DNA of 64,000 nt from contig NZ_FULE01000027.1 in the NCBI RefSeq assembly GCF_900163965.1, positions 47,603 through 111,602 of the forward strand, read 5' to 3'. Source of the stretch: Vibrio ruber DSM 16370 (GTDB lineage: Bacteria; Pseudomonadota; Gammaproteobacteria; Enterobacterales; Vibrionaceae). Under the pieces are notes generated by a model. The model worked only from the letters and a program-made list of their open reading frames with translations, was not told the origin of the DNA and did no database searches. Every line of letters begins with the position of its first letter. Positions within the stretch are counted from its first letter, which is position 1. Of this stretch, positions 48,023 to 56,707 are shown in pieces. The position numbers and the translations under genes are program-made.

Positions 48023-49267
48023 ATGTCAATTTTACAAATTGGAGCAGGAGGTGTTGGTTGGGTTGTCGCACATAAGGCAGCTCAGAACAACGATATTTTA
48101 GGTGATATTACGATTGCATCCCGAACACTTGCAAAGTGCGAAAAGATTATTGAATCTGTACGTCGTAAAGGAAACCTGAAGAACTCGCAAAAGAAGTTAG
48201 AAGCTCGTGAAGTTAACGCAGATGATATTGATGCTTTAGTCGCGTTAATTCACGAGGTTCAGCCTGATTTAGTGATCAATGTTGGCCCCCCGTGGGTCAA
48301 CATCCATGTTATGGAAGCCTGTTATCGGGCGAAAGTTTCCTATTTGGATACTTCTGTTGCGGTTGATCTCTGTTCTGAAGGTCAACAGGTACCTGAAGCC
48401 TACGATTGGCAATGGGAATATCGTGACAAGTTTAAAGACGCTGGTATCACCGGTATTCTCGGAGCTGGTTTCGATCCCGGTGTGGTCAGTATTTTTGCCG
48501 CTTATGCGGTCAAACATCTGTTTGATGAGATTGACAGCATTGACGTCATGGATGTCAATGCCGGCGATCACGGGAAGAAATTTGCGACCAATTTCGATCC
48601 TGAAACCAATATGTTAGAAATTCAGGGCGATTCATTTTACTGGGATGACAACGAATGGAAACAGGTCGGTTGTCATACTCGAATGCATGAGTTTGATTTT
48701 CCAGTCGTCGGTAAACATAAAGTTTACTCCATGGCTCACGATGAAGTGCGTTCGATGAAAGAATTTATTCCGGCAAAACGAATCGAGTTTTGGATGGGAT
48801 TCGGCGATCGTTATCTGAATTACTTTAATGTGATGCGAGATATCGGTTTATTAAGTCCTGACCCACTGACATTACCTGATGGCAGGGAAGTCCAGCCACT
48901 GCATGTTCTCAAAGCACTGTTACCGGATCCGACATCTTTGGCTCCCGGTTATACGGGGAAAACCTGTATCGGGACTTGGGTTCAAGGGCAAAAAGACGGC
49001 AAAGCGCGGAGTGTTTTCCTCTATAACATCGCAGACCATGAAGTTGCTTATCATGATGTTGAGCATCAGGCGATTTCTTATACAACCGGTGTTCCTGCCA
49101 TTACAGCGGCGATTCAGTTCTTCCGTAAACAGTGGGCTGAGCCCGGTGTTTTCAATATGGAACAGTTGGATCCGGATCCGTTCCTCGAGACTATGCCAAG
49201 TATTGGGTTGAATTGGGATATGCAAGAGCTCGAAGTCGGTCAGCCTGATATCCAAATCCTGAAATAA
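48023..49267 (+). CDS. Carboxynorspermidine synthase (dehydrogenase)
   Basis: The 414-residue enzyme joins 1,3-diaminopropane with aspartate semialdehyde and reduces the product with NADPH. It has an N-terminal Rossmann motif MSILQIGAGGVGWVVAHKAA and is a saccharopine-dehydrogenase relative (LVINVGPPWVNIHVMEACY, ITGILGAGFDPGVVS). It follows the fused gene by 16 bases with TAAGGTAATAGG before the ATG, so the two are one operon. A terminator then precedes nspC. Confidence 0.95.
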   Translation: MSILQIGAGGVGWVVAHKAAQNNDILGDITIASRTLAKCEKIIESVRRKGNLKNSQKKLEAREVNADDIDALVALIHEVQPDLVINVGPPWVNIHVMEACYRAKVSYLDTSVAVDLCSEGQQVPEAYDWQWEYRDKFKDAGITGILGAGFDPGVVSIFAAYAVKHLFDEIDSIDVMDVNAGDHGKKFATNFDPETNMLEIQGDSFYWDDNEWKQVGCHTRMHEFDFPVVGKHKVYSMAHDEVRSMKEFIPAKRIEFWMGFGDRYLNYFNVMRDIGLLSPDPLTLPDGREVQPLHVLKALLPDPTSLAPGYTGKTCIGTWVQGQKDGKARSVFLYNIADHEVAYHDVEHQAISYTTGVPAITAAIQFFRKQWAEPGVFNMEQLDPDPFLETMPSIGLNWDMQELEVGQPDIQILK

Positions 49268-49308
49268 TTGATATTTTGTTCGTCGTACTGACGATAATAA
49301 TCCATATC

Positions 49309-49344
49309 AAACAGCCGTAGCATGTGATGCTATGGCTGTTTTTT
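49309..49344 (+). terminator. Terminator between carboxynorspermidine synthase and nspC
   Basis: AAACAGCCGTAGCAT and ATGCTATGGCTGTTT form a long stem (one G.T pair) around a GTG loop, followed by TTT. It lies within an otherwise conserved gene cluster. Confidence 0.88.
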
Positions 49345-49459
49345 AACCTGTCACCGTACGGGATGTGGTTCTTCATCAATGCTGAGTGGCGCGATGGTGT
49401 CGTTGAGCAAGGACCTTCACCTGTGTACATGGTAACCATGAGTAATCGGTAAGTGAGTC

Positions 49460-50593
49460 ATGCAAAAAAGTGAATTAAAAACACCTTATTTTATGATTGA
49501 TGAGTCTAAATTGATTCACAATCTTGAAATCGCCAAACAGCTTAAAGATATTTCCGGTGTGAAATTAGTGCTTGCCCTCAAGTGTTTTTCCACATGGGGA
49601 GTATTTGACATCATCAAACCCTATCTGGATGGTACAACAAGCTCTGGTCCTTATGAAGTGAGGCTGGGTCATGAGACATTCGGTGGTGAGACACATGCTT
49701 ATAGCGTTGGTTATAGTGAAGATGATGTCAAAGCAGTCGCAGATATCTGCGATAAAATGATTTTTAATTCACAGTCACAATTAGCGGCGTATCGTCATTT
49801 GGTAGAAGGAAAGGTATCGTTAGGGCTGCGTTTGAATCCCGGAGTGAGTTATGCCGGTCAGGATTTAGCAAATCCGGCTCGTCAGTTCTCCCGATTGGGC
49901 GTTCAGGCGGATCATCTGGATTCGAGTGTGTTTGAGTCTATTGATGGTGTCATGTTCCACATGAACTGTGAAAATAAAGATGTTGATGCATTTATCCGCC
50001 TTTTAGAGTCAATTTCAACACAGTTCGGTACTTATCTGGATCAGCTCGATTGGGTCAGTCTTGGCGGTGGCGTATTCTTTACTTGGCCGGGATATGATGT
50101 TAAGAAACTGGGGATGGCTTTAAAAGCATTTGCTGAAAAACACAATGTTCATTTATATCTTGAACCGGGTGAAGCCATTATTACTCGTACAACTGATCTG
50201 GTCGTGTCTGTTGTCGATATCGTTGAGAATGAGATGAAAACTGCGATTGTGGATTCTGCAACAGAAGCACATCGTTTGGATACCTTAATCTACAATGAGC
50301 CGGCTTCAGTCTACGAGAGCAGTCAAAATGGCGAACATGAATATGTCATTGGTTCTTGTTCATGCTTGGCTGGGGATCAATTTTGTATCGCAAAATTCGA
50401 TCAGCCGCTTGAGATTGGCCAAAAGCTCCACTTAATGGATAGTGCAGGGTATACCATGGTGAAACTCAACTGGTTTAACGGGCTGCGGATGCCTTCTGTC
50501 TATTGTGAACGGAGCAATGGTGAAGTACAAAAACTCAATGAGTTTGATTACACTGATTTTAAACGTTCATTATCTCAGTGGTCTGTACAGTAA
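49460..50593 (+). CDS. nspC: Carboxynorspermidine decarboxylase
   Basis: The 377-residue PLP enzyme of the alanine-racemase-fold decarboxylase family removes CO2 from carboxynorspermidine to give norspermidine. The PLP lysine is in [14 protein letters not shown] near residue 41, and [18 protein letters not shown] near 235 and [11 protein letters not shown] near 297 are family motifs. In V. cholerae NspC affects biofilm formation through norspermidine. It is 192 bases after the synthase gene, behind a terminator, so it probably has its own promoter as well. Confidence 0.96.
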   Translation: MQKSELKTPYFMIDESKLIHNLEIAKQLKDISGVKLVLALKCFSTWGVFDIIKPYLDGTTSSGPYEVRLGHETFGGETHAYSVGYSEDDVKAVADICDKMIFNSQSQLAAYRHLVEGKVSLGLRLNPGVSYAGQDLANPARQFSRLGVQADHLDSSVFESIDGVMFHMNCENKDVDAFIRLLESISTQFGTYLDQLDWVSLGGGVFFTWPGYDVKKLGMALKAFAEKHNVHLYLEPGEAIITRTTDLVVSVVDIVENEMKTAIVDSATEAHRLDTLIYNEPASVYESSQNGEHEYVIGSCSCLAGDQFCIAKFDQPLEIGQKLHLMDSAGYTMVKLNWFNGLRMPSVYCERSNGEVQKLNEFDYTDFKRSLSQWSVQ

Positions 50594-50621
50594 GACGGAC
50601 AATTGAAATATCCGATGATAT

Positions 50622-50664
50622 AAAAAATCCCCCAGTGATTGATATAATCGTGGGGGATTTTTTT
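50622..50664. terminator. Bidirectional terminator between nspC and a chemoreceptor gene
   Basis: AAAAAATCCCCCA and TGGGGGATTTTTT flank a 16-base loop. A and T runs on both sides let it work for both convergent genes. Confidence 0.92.
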
Positions 50665-50684
50665 GTGGCGTTGTGAAAGGGCGC

Positions 50685-52292
50685 CTACAGTTTAAACATC
50701 ATCAGTTTGTCATCTAATTGTTGAGACATGCTGGCTAAACGTTCACTTTCTTTGGCGAGTGTCGTTGCTGAGTCTGACATTTCCTGTGCAGCATCGTTGA
50801 TGCCGGAAATATTACGGTTCATCTCTTCAGCAACAGCACTTTGCTCTTCGGCAGCCGTGGCAATCTGTGCTGATTTATCACTGATATGCTGGATATGAGT
50901 AACAATTAATTTTAGGTCGCTACCGGAGCCTTCCGCACACTGGACGCTATTGTAAGCCAGATCCTGACTTTTCTGCATCGCATCAGCCGTGCTGACTGCC
51001 AGTTGTTGCAGCCGATTAATGGTGCTCTGAATCTCTTCTGTGGATTGGTTCGTGCGGCTGGCCAAATTACGCACTTCATCGGCAACGACTGCGAACCCAC
51101 GTCCTTGTTCTCCGGCACGAGCAGCTTCTATCGCAGCGTTTAGCGCCAGTAGATTGGTTTGCTCGGAAATTCCGCTAATCACCGAAGTGACTTCACTGAT
51201 TTCCATCACGCCTTCTTTAAGTTTATTGACCCGATCAGAAGCAACTTCCAGTTCTTGAGATAATGACTTGATACTCTCAACGCTTGAGGCGACATCCTGA
51301 TCGCCAAGTCCGGCTTCTTGACTTGCTTCCGCAGTGTCTTTGGCAGTTGATTCTGCATGGTTGGCAACCTCTGCGACAGTTGCACTCATCTCATTCATTG
51401 CGGTGGCGATTTGGGTGAGCTGATCTTTCTGAGAACTGACCGCTTGGCTGGTATCTTCAGCAGAGTTGGCAATTCGATTGGCTGCTTCAGACAGTTGTTT
51501 TGCTGATTTGACAGACTCATATAAAGCGGTCCGAATCGAACTGATACTCTCATTAATCCGTTGGGCAAGCACACCGATTTCATCTTTGCCCATAATTGGA
51601 ATTTCAACGGTCATATCGCCATTCACAATATGATGCATTGTATTTTTGATTTGCTCCAACGGAATAATAATTGCCCGGGAAATGACGGTTCCGAGTAAAA
51701 TCATCCCTGCGACAATCAGGAGTGTGGATAGCCCCATTTTGATTAATAATGCGGATTTTTCATGGTCAATATCAGCAACGAGCATTCCTGAACCGATAAT
51801 CCATCCCCAAGGCTCATAAATATTCAGGTAGGAAAGTTTATCACTGAATTTTCCATCTTCGCCTTGGAAGCTGTAAAGAACCATGCCGCCGCCTTTTTTC
51901 TGGCCGGCCTCAACAAAATCAAACCAGCGTTGATCATCAGGGTTATCGGCTTGTCCCATTTGCTTACCATCCAACTCTGGTTTAATTGGATGAACAATGA
52001 CATAACGTGACTTATTTAATGTAAATAGATAATTATCTCCGTCAAACCGAGTCGCATTCAGTAATAATTTTGCTTGTTTTTGAGCTTCTTCTTTTGGGAG
52101 AGTTTGGTCGAGGTAAGCAATCTGAGAAATAACGGATTCAATGACAGCGGAAAGACGTTGTTTTTTTTCAGTGAGTAAGTTCCTTTCTAATGTTTGATTT
52201 GCAATTATGAGTAATATAACAAAACCGACAATAGCGACTAACACGAGACAGGCTAGCTTTCGGCTGACTTTCATATTTCTTAGCATTGACAT
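50685..52292 (-). CDS. Methyl-accepting chemotaxis protein with single-Cache sensor
   Basis: The 535-residue receptor has a membrane helix at about 12-32, an sCache-type periplasmic domain to about 180 ([38 protein letters not shown]), a second helix near 185-205, HAMP, and a signalling domain with [25 protein letters not shown] lies correctly before the ATG. The ligand is unknown; sCache_2 receptors often sense short organic acids. It has no terminal CheR-binding pentapeptide (ends DKLMMFKL). Confidence 0.93.
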   Translation of the reverse strand: MSMLRNMKVSRKLACLVLVAIVGFVILLIIANQTLERNLLTEKKQRLSAVIESVISQIAYLDQTLPKEEAQKQAKLLLNATRFDGDNYLFTLNKSRYVIVHPIKPELDGKQMGQADNPDDQRWFDFVEAGQKKGGGMVLYSFQGEDGKFSDKLSYLNIYEPWGWIIGSGMLVADIDHEKSALLIKMGLSTLLIVAGMILLGTVISRAIIIPLEQIKNTMHHIVNGDMTVEIPIMGKDEIGVLAQRINESISSIRTALYESVKSAKQLSEAANRIANSAEDTSQAVSSQKDQLTQIATAMNEMSATVAEVANHAESTAKDTAEASQEAGLGDQDVASSVESIKSLSQELEVASDRVNKLKEGVMEISEVTSVISGISEQTNLLALNAAIEAARAGEQGRGFAVVADEVRNLASRTNQSTEEIQSTINRLQQLAVSTADAMQKSQDLAYNSVQCAEGSGSDLKLIVTHIQHISDKSAQIATAAEEQSAVAEEMNRNISGINDAAQEMSDSATTLAKESERLASMSQQLDDKLMMFKL

Positions 52293-52512
52293 GACGTTTA
52301 CCTCGAAGCATCTACAAAAGGTGCTTGTATATTATTATTTCAACAATATTATCCACTATTATATTTCATAATGGTCCATACAAGTATGTCCGCAATAACA
52401 AGCAGTTATTTTGCTGATTAGATCATATAAATATGTAACTGACAATATTGTTTTTTGCGACATAGTTGTCATTTCTTAACATAAGAATCAATATTTTTAT
52501 CCATTTATATAT

Positions 52513-53055
52513 TTATATTGTTGTACCAGATTGACGCATTGATGAACTGTCAATCATGACTTGGGTGTCTTCGCTCAGCGATTCCAGTTCACTAATGATG
52601 TCATCAATTAATAATGTCTCTGGCAAGCGGAGGGAAATATGTGCCGTGAATAAGCTGGAATTGACCCCATGACTGTCGGAAATAAATATGCGTTGACAAT
52701 TCATATCTAATACTCTAATTCGTTGGCTATCAAGCAGGTGAGTGATTTCATTAACGATGCCCGCTCTATCGTTCGCGTCTATTCTCAAATTATATTCTTT
52801 TTTCTGCTCCGTATCGTGAGCCTTACTATCGGTAATTATTGTTGATAGGTTTGGCTGTGACAGAAAAGCATCTTTGATATACATTTCGGTCTCTTCAGGG
52901 GCTGAAATTTTGATTAATGCTGCGACACGATTTTCTAAATAATTAATTTTACTTGTTATCCATTGCCCTCCGTTTTCATGGGTAATTGCGGCTAGATGAT
53001 GGATATCCGCTGGTGAAGCATCACCGATGAAGCTGACAATAAATAGGTGGGTCAT
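52513..53055 (-). CDS. GcvR-like protein with two ACT domains
   Basis: The ATG at 53055, eight bases after AAGGAG, gives 180 residues. Two ACT-like halves are visible: the first from THLFIVSFIGDASPADIHHL, the second from about 90 (YNLRIDANDRAGIVNEITHL). This resembles GcvR, which regulates glycine cleavage genes by binding GcvA, but the genes around it do not concern glycine. Another ACT regulator role is equally possible. No DNA-binding domain is present. Confidence 0.75.
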   Translation of the reverse strand: MTHLFIVSFIGDASPADIHHLAAITHENGGQWITSKINYLENRVAALIKISAPEETEMYIKDAFLSQPNLSTIITDSKAHDTEQKKEYNLRIDANDRAGIVNEITHLLDSQRIRVLDMNCQRIFISDSHGVNSSLFTAHISLRLPETLLIDDIISELESLSEDTQVMIDSSSMRQSGTTI

Positions 53056-53346
53056 CCGTTTTCTCCTTACCAAGTTTACTGGCTGATACTATTATTTTAG
53101 GCTGAGGTGGTGTGATTAGCTGAATGTTTTACAGTTTTGTTAGTTGGATCTGATCTTTCGTTCGATTGAGAACGAATGGATGGCTAAACTTCTATCAGCT
53201 TGAAATCAAAGCAAATGAGACGGAGAATAACAAGTTTTTTCCTCTCGTGTATTGTATGATGTAACAACGTAAGTCTCTGGGGCGGAGAATAAGGTCAAAT
53301 CCGCTTTCGTGCCTAGGGGTTTTGGACTGAATAAAAGGTTTTGGTT

Positions 53347-54582
53347 ATGCTAAAAGTTGCGATGCTTAGTACCGGTGAAGAAGTGCTTCATGGTGATATT
53401 CAAGATACGAATGCAGCATGGTTATCCAGTCTCTTTTTTGAACAAGGCTATCCACTGACAAAGCGTTCAACCGCTGGCGATAACCGTCAGGTGTTGCGTG
53501 ATGAAATTCTCATGCTCGCTTTAAATTCAGATGTTTTGATCGTCAACGGGGGTTTAGGGCCGACCAGCGACGATCTTTCCGCTGAAGTGGCCGCTGAAGC
53601 GGCTGAACAGCAGTTGACGTTGTTTCCCGACTGGCTTGAAAAGATGAAAGCTCGTTTCGCTCAGCGTAATCTGGTGATGTCTGATAGTAATATCAAGCAA
53701 GCGATGTTACCGGAACATGCAACCCTGTTAGACAACCCGGTTGGTACTGCTTGTGGGTTTAAAGTTGAAATACATAGTTGCCTTTGTTACTTCACTCCCG
53801 GCGTCCCGTCAGAATTTCAAAAAATGATCAGTGAACAAGTGCTGCCGGATTTAAACCGACAGTTTCCGGATGTCTCCGATTTAGCTTGCCATCGTTTATA
53901 CACTTTGGGGTCGTCTGAGTCTGTTTTAGAAGACTTGCTTCAACAGGTTGAACTGCCTGACGAGTACCAGTTGGGTTTCCGCGCTTACCTGCCTTTTATC
54001 GAAGTCAAATTGTTCGGACCTGCGGGGCAGGACAATGAAATGTACCGGTTGATGGAAGAAATTTTTACCCACGTCTCCGAATGGACTGTCAGTATTGATC
54101 AGCCGATGCTGGCGCAACTTTCACAAGTGATGCATGAAAGCGGTAAAACACTGGCAATTGCTGAGCAGTCAACCCGAGGTTGGTTGGTGGACTGGTTGTT
54201 CAGTGATGATGCGATTTTTGAACAATGTGGAAGTAGCTGGGTACTGAGTCCGAAAGTTTCTGAGAAGATGTCCGCTCAGGATCCGGTTTCTGCTGTATTG
54301 GCACTAGCCAGTGCAACGAAAGAGAAGAGTGAAACGGAACTGGCTCTCGTCACGGGAGAGTTTCGCGAGGATGGCTTTACGCTGGCGTTATCTTCTTCTG
54401 AAGGGGAGTGGGCACAGCAGCTCAAATTCAAACGGGATTATCGCGCGGATGAGCGGAAAATTTTAATCGGCACGATTGCCGCTGATATGTTATTGCGTTA
54501 TCTCTCTTCAAAACCCGTTTTTGGTAAGTACTCATCAACGTTGTCGGAGAAACAGATTTATATTCCGGCAACATCCTTATAA
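53347..54582 (+). CDS. CinA-family protein (YfaY-like)
   Basis: The ATG at 53347, eight bases after AAGG, gives 411 residues. The N-terminal half is the CinA/MoaB-type domain (VAMLSTGEEVLHGDIQDTNA; VNGGLGPTSDDLSAE; YFTPGVPSEFQKM). The C-terminal half corresponds to the PncC deamidase domain, but the usual AESCTGG motif reads AEQSTRG, so NMN deamidase activity is doubtful, as in E. coli YfaY. Pyrophosphatase activity on nucleotide-sugar-like substrates has been proposed for the first half of the family. Confidence 0.85.
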   Translation: MLKVAMLSTGEEVLHGDIQDTNAAWLSSLFFEQGYPLTKRSTAGDNRQVLRDEILMLALNSDVLIVNGGLGPTSDDLSAEVAAEAAEQQLTLFPDWLEKMKARFAQRNLVMSDSNIKQAMLPEHATLLDNPVGTACGFKVEIHSCLCYFTPGVPSEFQKMISEQVLPDLNRQFPDVSDLACHRLYTLGSSESVLEDLLQQVELPDEYQLGFRAYLPFIEVKLFGPAGQDNEMYRLMEEIFTHVSEWTVSIDQPMLAQLSQVMHESGKTLAIAEQSTRGWLVDWLFSDDAIFEQCGSSWVLSPKVSEKMSAQDPVSAVLALASATKEKSETELALVTGEFREDGFTLALSSSEGEWAQQLKFKRDYRADERKILIGTIAADMLLRYLSSKPVFGKYSSTLSEKQIYIPATSL

Positions 54583-54613
54583 ATTAATTTCATTATAAAT
54601 CAATTGATTATAT

Positions 54614-54637
54614 GCCGGAGTGCTGTTTTGCTCCGGT
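54614..54637 (+). terminator. Weak terminator after the CinA-like gene
   Basis: CCGGAG and CTCCGG pair around TGCTGTTTTG, with G.T extension; followed by TGTGTTT. Moderate because the T-run is short. Confidence 0.5.
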
Positions 54638-54640
54638 GTG

Positions 54641-54679
54641 TTTAGTATTACCTCATACTAAATCAGGGAGGGTAATACT
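54641..54679. repeat. Two overlapping, mutually exclusive inverted repeats
   Basis: TTTAGTAT (54641-54648) can pair with ATACTAAA (54655-54662). AGTATTACC (54644-54652) can instead pair with GGTAATACT (54671-54679). Because they share bases, only one hairpin can form at once. GGGAGGG, a ribosome-site-like stretch, lies in between. It is 181 bases before the next plus-strand gene. Confidence 0.7.
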
Positions 54680-54859
54680 TTGAATTGCCACCTTATAATT
54701 TCAAAGAAAATCTGATTATTCTTTATGCGTAAATTGTCTAATGTTTAATTCAATGATTTCTTAAGTGTTTCCTTATTCCCTCAAAAATGGCTATACCCAA
54801 GAGTGCCTTGTTCACGCTAAACTGAAATCTCGTGGAATTGGATACGGCAGGAGGCTGAC

Positions 54860-55138
54860 ATGCAGAGTCATTCAAAGATTCTTGTTTGGTATAAAGTTGC
54901 AAGTCAACAAGTTGTTTTGGGGGAAGCATATCAGGATATGAGGGATCAACTGGTTTCACTTTGGTTAGATACACCGACGGAAAACGACCTGATGAGCGAT
55001 TTGGGCTATCATATCTCATTGTTTGGGGATGATGGACGGAAAATAGCCGATAAAGCAATATCAATGCTGACTGCTGATCAGTTATTGGGTAAAGCACAAC
55101 GGTTTGGTGCAGCCGGGAAAACAGAGGCACGGCTATAA
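54860..55138 (+). CDS. Small unknown protein
   Basis: The 92-residue protein begins MQSHSKILVWYKVASQQVVL and has a strong AGGAGG seven bases before its ATG. The sequence is mixed alpha/beta with no Cys, signal or membrane helix. I do not recognise a family. It is convergent with yfaE. The competing hairpins upstream could belong to its leader. Confidence 0.65.
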   Translation: MQSHSKILVWYKVASQQVVLGEAYQDMRDQLVSLWLDTPTENDLMSDLGYHISLFGDDGRKIADKAISMLTADQLLGKAQRFGAAGKTEARL

Positions 55139-55202
55139 CGACTAAGAATCAGCCATAGCCGTGTGACAAATATCAGATAAGTGTTGATTTGATGGTAACC
55201 GG

Positions 55203-55484
55203 CTAGGCTCGCTTCACTTTATGCGCGTAATGCACATCCTGAAGTTCTATTTGTTGACCACTTGCCCGGCAAATACAAGGTAAGATCTCATCAGATTGTG
55301 TATACGCAATCGCAAATCCCACATACTCAACTTCCCCAGCAGATAATTTACATCGACAGGCACCACAGTGCCCGTCTCTGCAATTATATTCAACATTCAG
55401 CCCTGCGTTTTCCATCGTTTCCAGTAATGTCTCGGAGCCGTTGGATTCGATTGAGAGCGTCTGATTGATTTTGATGGTCGGCAT
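55203..55484 (-). CDS. yfaE: 2Fe-2S ferredoxin YfaE (ribonucleotide reductase maintenance)
   Basis: The 93-residue ferredoxin has the plant-type cluster ligands in YNCRDGHCGACRCKL (Cys at about 34, 39 and 42) and a fourth Cys in EILPCICRASG near 74. YfaE supplies electrons to rebuild the diiron-tyrosyl radical cofactor of NrdB. It begins two bases after the nrdB stop, completing the nrdA-nrdB-yfaE operon. Confidence 0.94.
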   Translation of the reverse strand: MPTIKINQTLSIESNGSETLLETMENAGLNVEYNCRDGHCGACRCKLSAGEVEYVGFAIAYTQSDEILPCICRASGQQIELQDVHYAHKVKRA

Positions 55485-55486
55485 AA

Positions 55487-56620
55487 TTACAGCTCAAACC
55501 CTTCAAAGTCATCAAGGTTGACTTGATTATCAATCTGGCCGACCAGATAGGAGCTGATCTCTGCTTCCTGAGGAGCAACCTGAACATTGTCTGAAGACAA
55601 CCAGGCATTAATCCAAGGAATCGGGTTATTGACAGCGCTCGGATAAGCCACTTCCAGCCCGACGGCCTGCATACGGATGTTGGTTATATATTCGACATAT
55701 TGACAGAGAATATCTTTGTTCAGGCCAATCATTGAGCCATCTTTAAACAGATACTCTGCCCATTCTTTTTCTTGCTCGGCTGCGGTTTTAAACAGGTCAA
55801 AACATTCTTGCTTGCACTCTTCTGCAATTTGAATGAATGAGAAATCATCCTGGCCATTGCGCAGCAGATTGAGCATATGCTGTGTGCCGGTCAGATGCAG
55901 TGCCTCATCACGAGCAATCAGCTTGATAATTTTAGCATTACCTTCCATGAGTTCCCGTTCAGCAAAGGCAAAAGAGCAGGCAAAGCTGACATAGAAACGG
56001 ATCGCTTCAAGTGCGTTAACTGACATCAGACACAAATAGAGCTTTTTCTTTAACTCATTGAGACTGACAACCACAGTCTGATTATTAATCACGTGTTTGC
56101 CTTCGCCATAACGATGATAGTCGTTGGTCAGTTTGATCAGTTCATCATAATAGTGGGCAATATCACCGGCACGTTTGATGATATGTTCATTTTCAACGAT
56201 ATCATCGAAAACGGCTGCCGGGTCATTGACGATATTACGGATAATATGCGTGTATGAGCGGGAGTGAATCGTTTCAGAGAAAGACCACGTTTCAATCCAT
56301 GTTTCTAATTCAGGGAGTGATACCAAAGGCAGCAGCGCAACGTTTGGACTCCGTCCCTGAATAGAATCAAGCAGGGTTTGATATTTCAGATTGGAGATGA
56401 AAATATGTTTTTCATGATCCGGCAGGTTGTTGTAGTTAATGCGATCCGTCGATACATCAACTTCTTCTGGACGCCAGAAGAAAGAGAGCTGTTTCTCGAT
56501 TAATTTTTCGAAGATCTCATATTTTTGTTGGTCATAACGCGCCACGTTTACAGGCTGACCAAGAAACATCGGTTCTTTGAGCTGGTTATTCTTTTTTTGT
56601 GTAAAAGTGCTGTAAGCCAT
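55487..56620 (-). CDS. nrdB: Ribonucleotide reductase class Ia beta subunit
   Basis: The ATG at 56620, with GAGG six bases upstream, gives 377 residues (E. coli NrdB has 376). Diiron ligands and the radical tyrosine are in [20 protein letters not shown] near residue 115-122, with further ligands in [17 protein letters not shown]. The C-terminus [11 protein letters not shown] is the docking tail for NrdA. It supplies the radical for making deoxyribonucleotides. Confidence 0.97.
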   Translation of the reverse strand: MAYSTFTQKKNNQLKEPMFLGQPVNVARYDQQKYEIFEKLIEKQLSFFWRPEEVDVSTDRINYNNLPDHEKHIFISNLKYQTLLDSIQGRSPNVALLPLVSLPELETWIETWSFSETIHSRSYTHIIRNIVNDPAAVFDDIVENEHIIKRAGDIAHYYDELIKLTNDYHRYGEGKHVINNQTVVVSLNELKKKLYLCLMSVNALEAIRFYVSFACSFAFAERELMEGNAKIIKLIARDEALHLTGTQHMLNLLRNGQDDFSFIQIAEECKQECFDLFKTAAEQEKEWAEYLFKDGSMIGLNKDILCQYVEYITNIRMQAVGLEVAYPSAVNNPIPWINAWLSSDNVQVAPQEAEISSYLVGQIDNQVNLDDFEGFEL

Positions 56621-56707
56621 AGTTGCCTCAATCTGTTTCACCCTCTCATTTAAGAGAGGGTGTAAAATTGGTATATGTTGACAGAGAAAAAGTCTGTAAG
56701 GTATGCG

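Noticed and set aside
48269..49255. Several 100-110 codon frames inside the carboxynorspermidine synthase gene
   Set aside because: They are out-of-frame shadows of a well-supported gene, with no ribosome sites.
53221..53292. CGGAGAATAA occurring twice, 62 bases apart, before the CinA-like gene
   Set aside because: Ten bases is short and no known site matches; likely chance.
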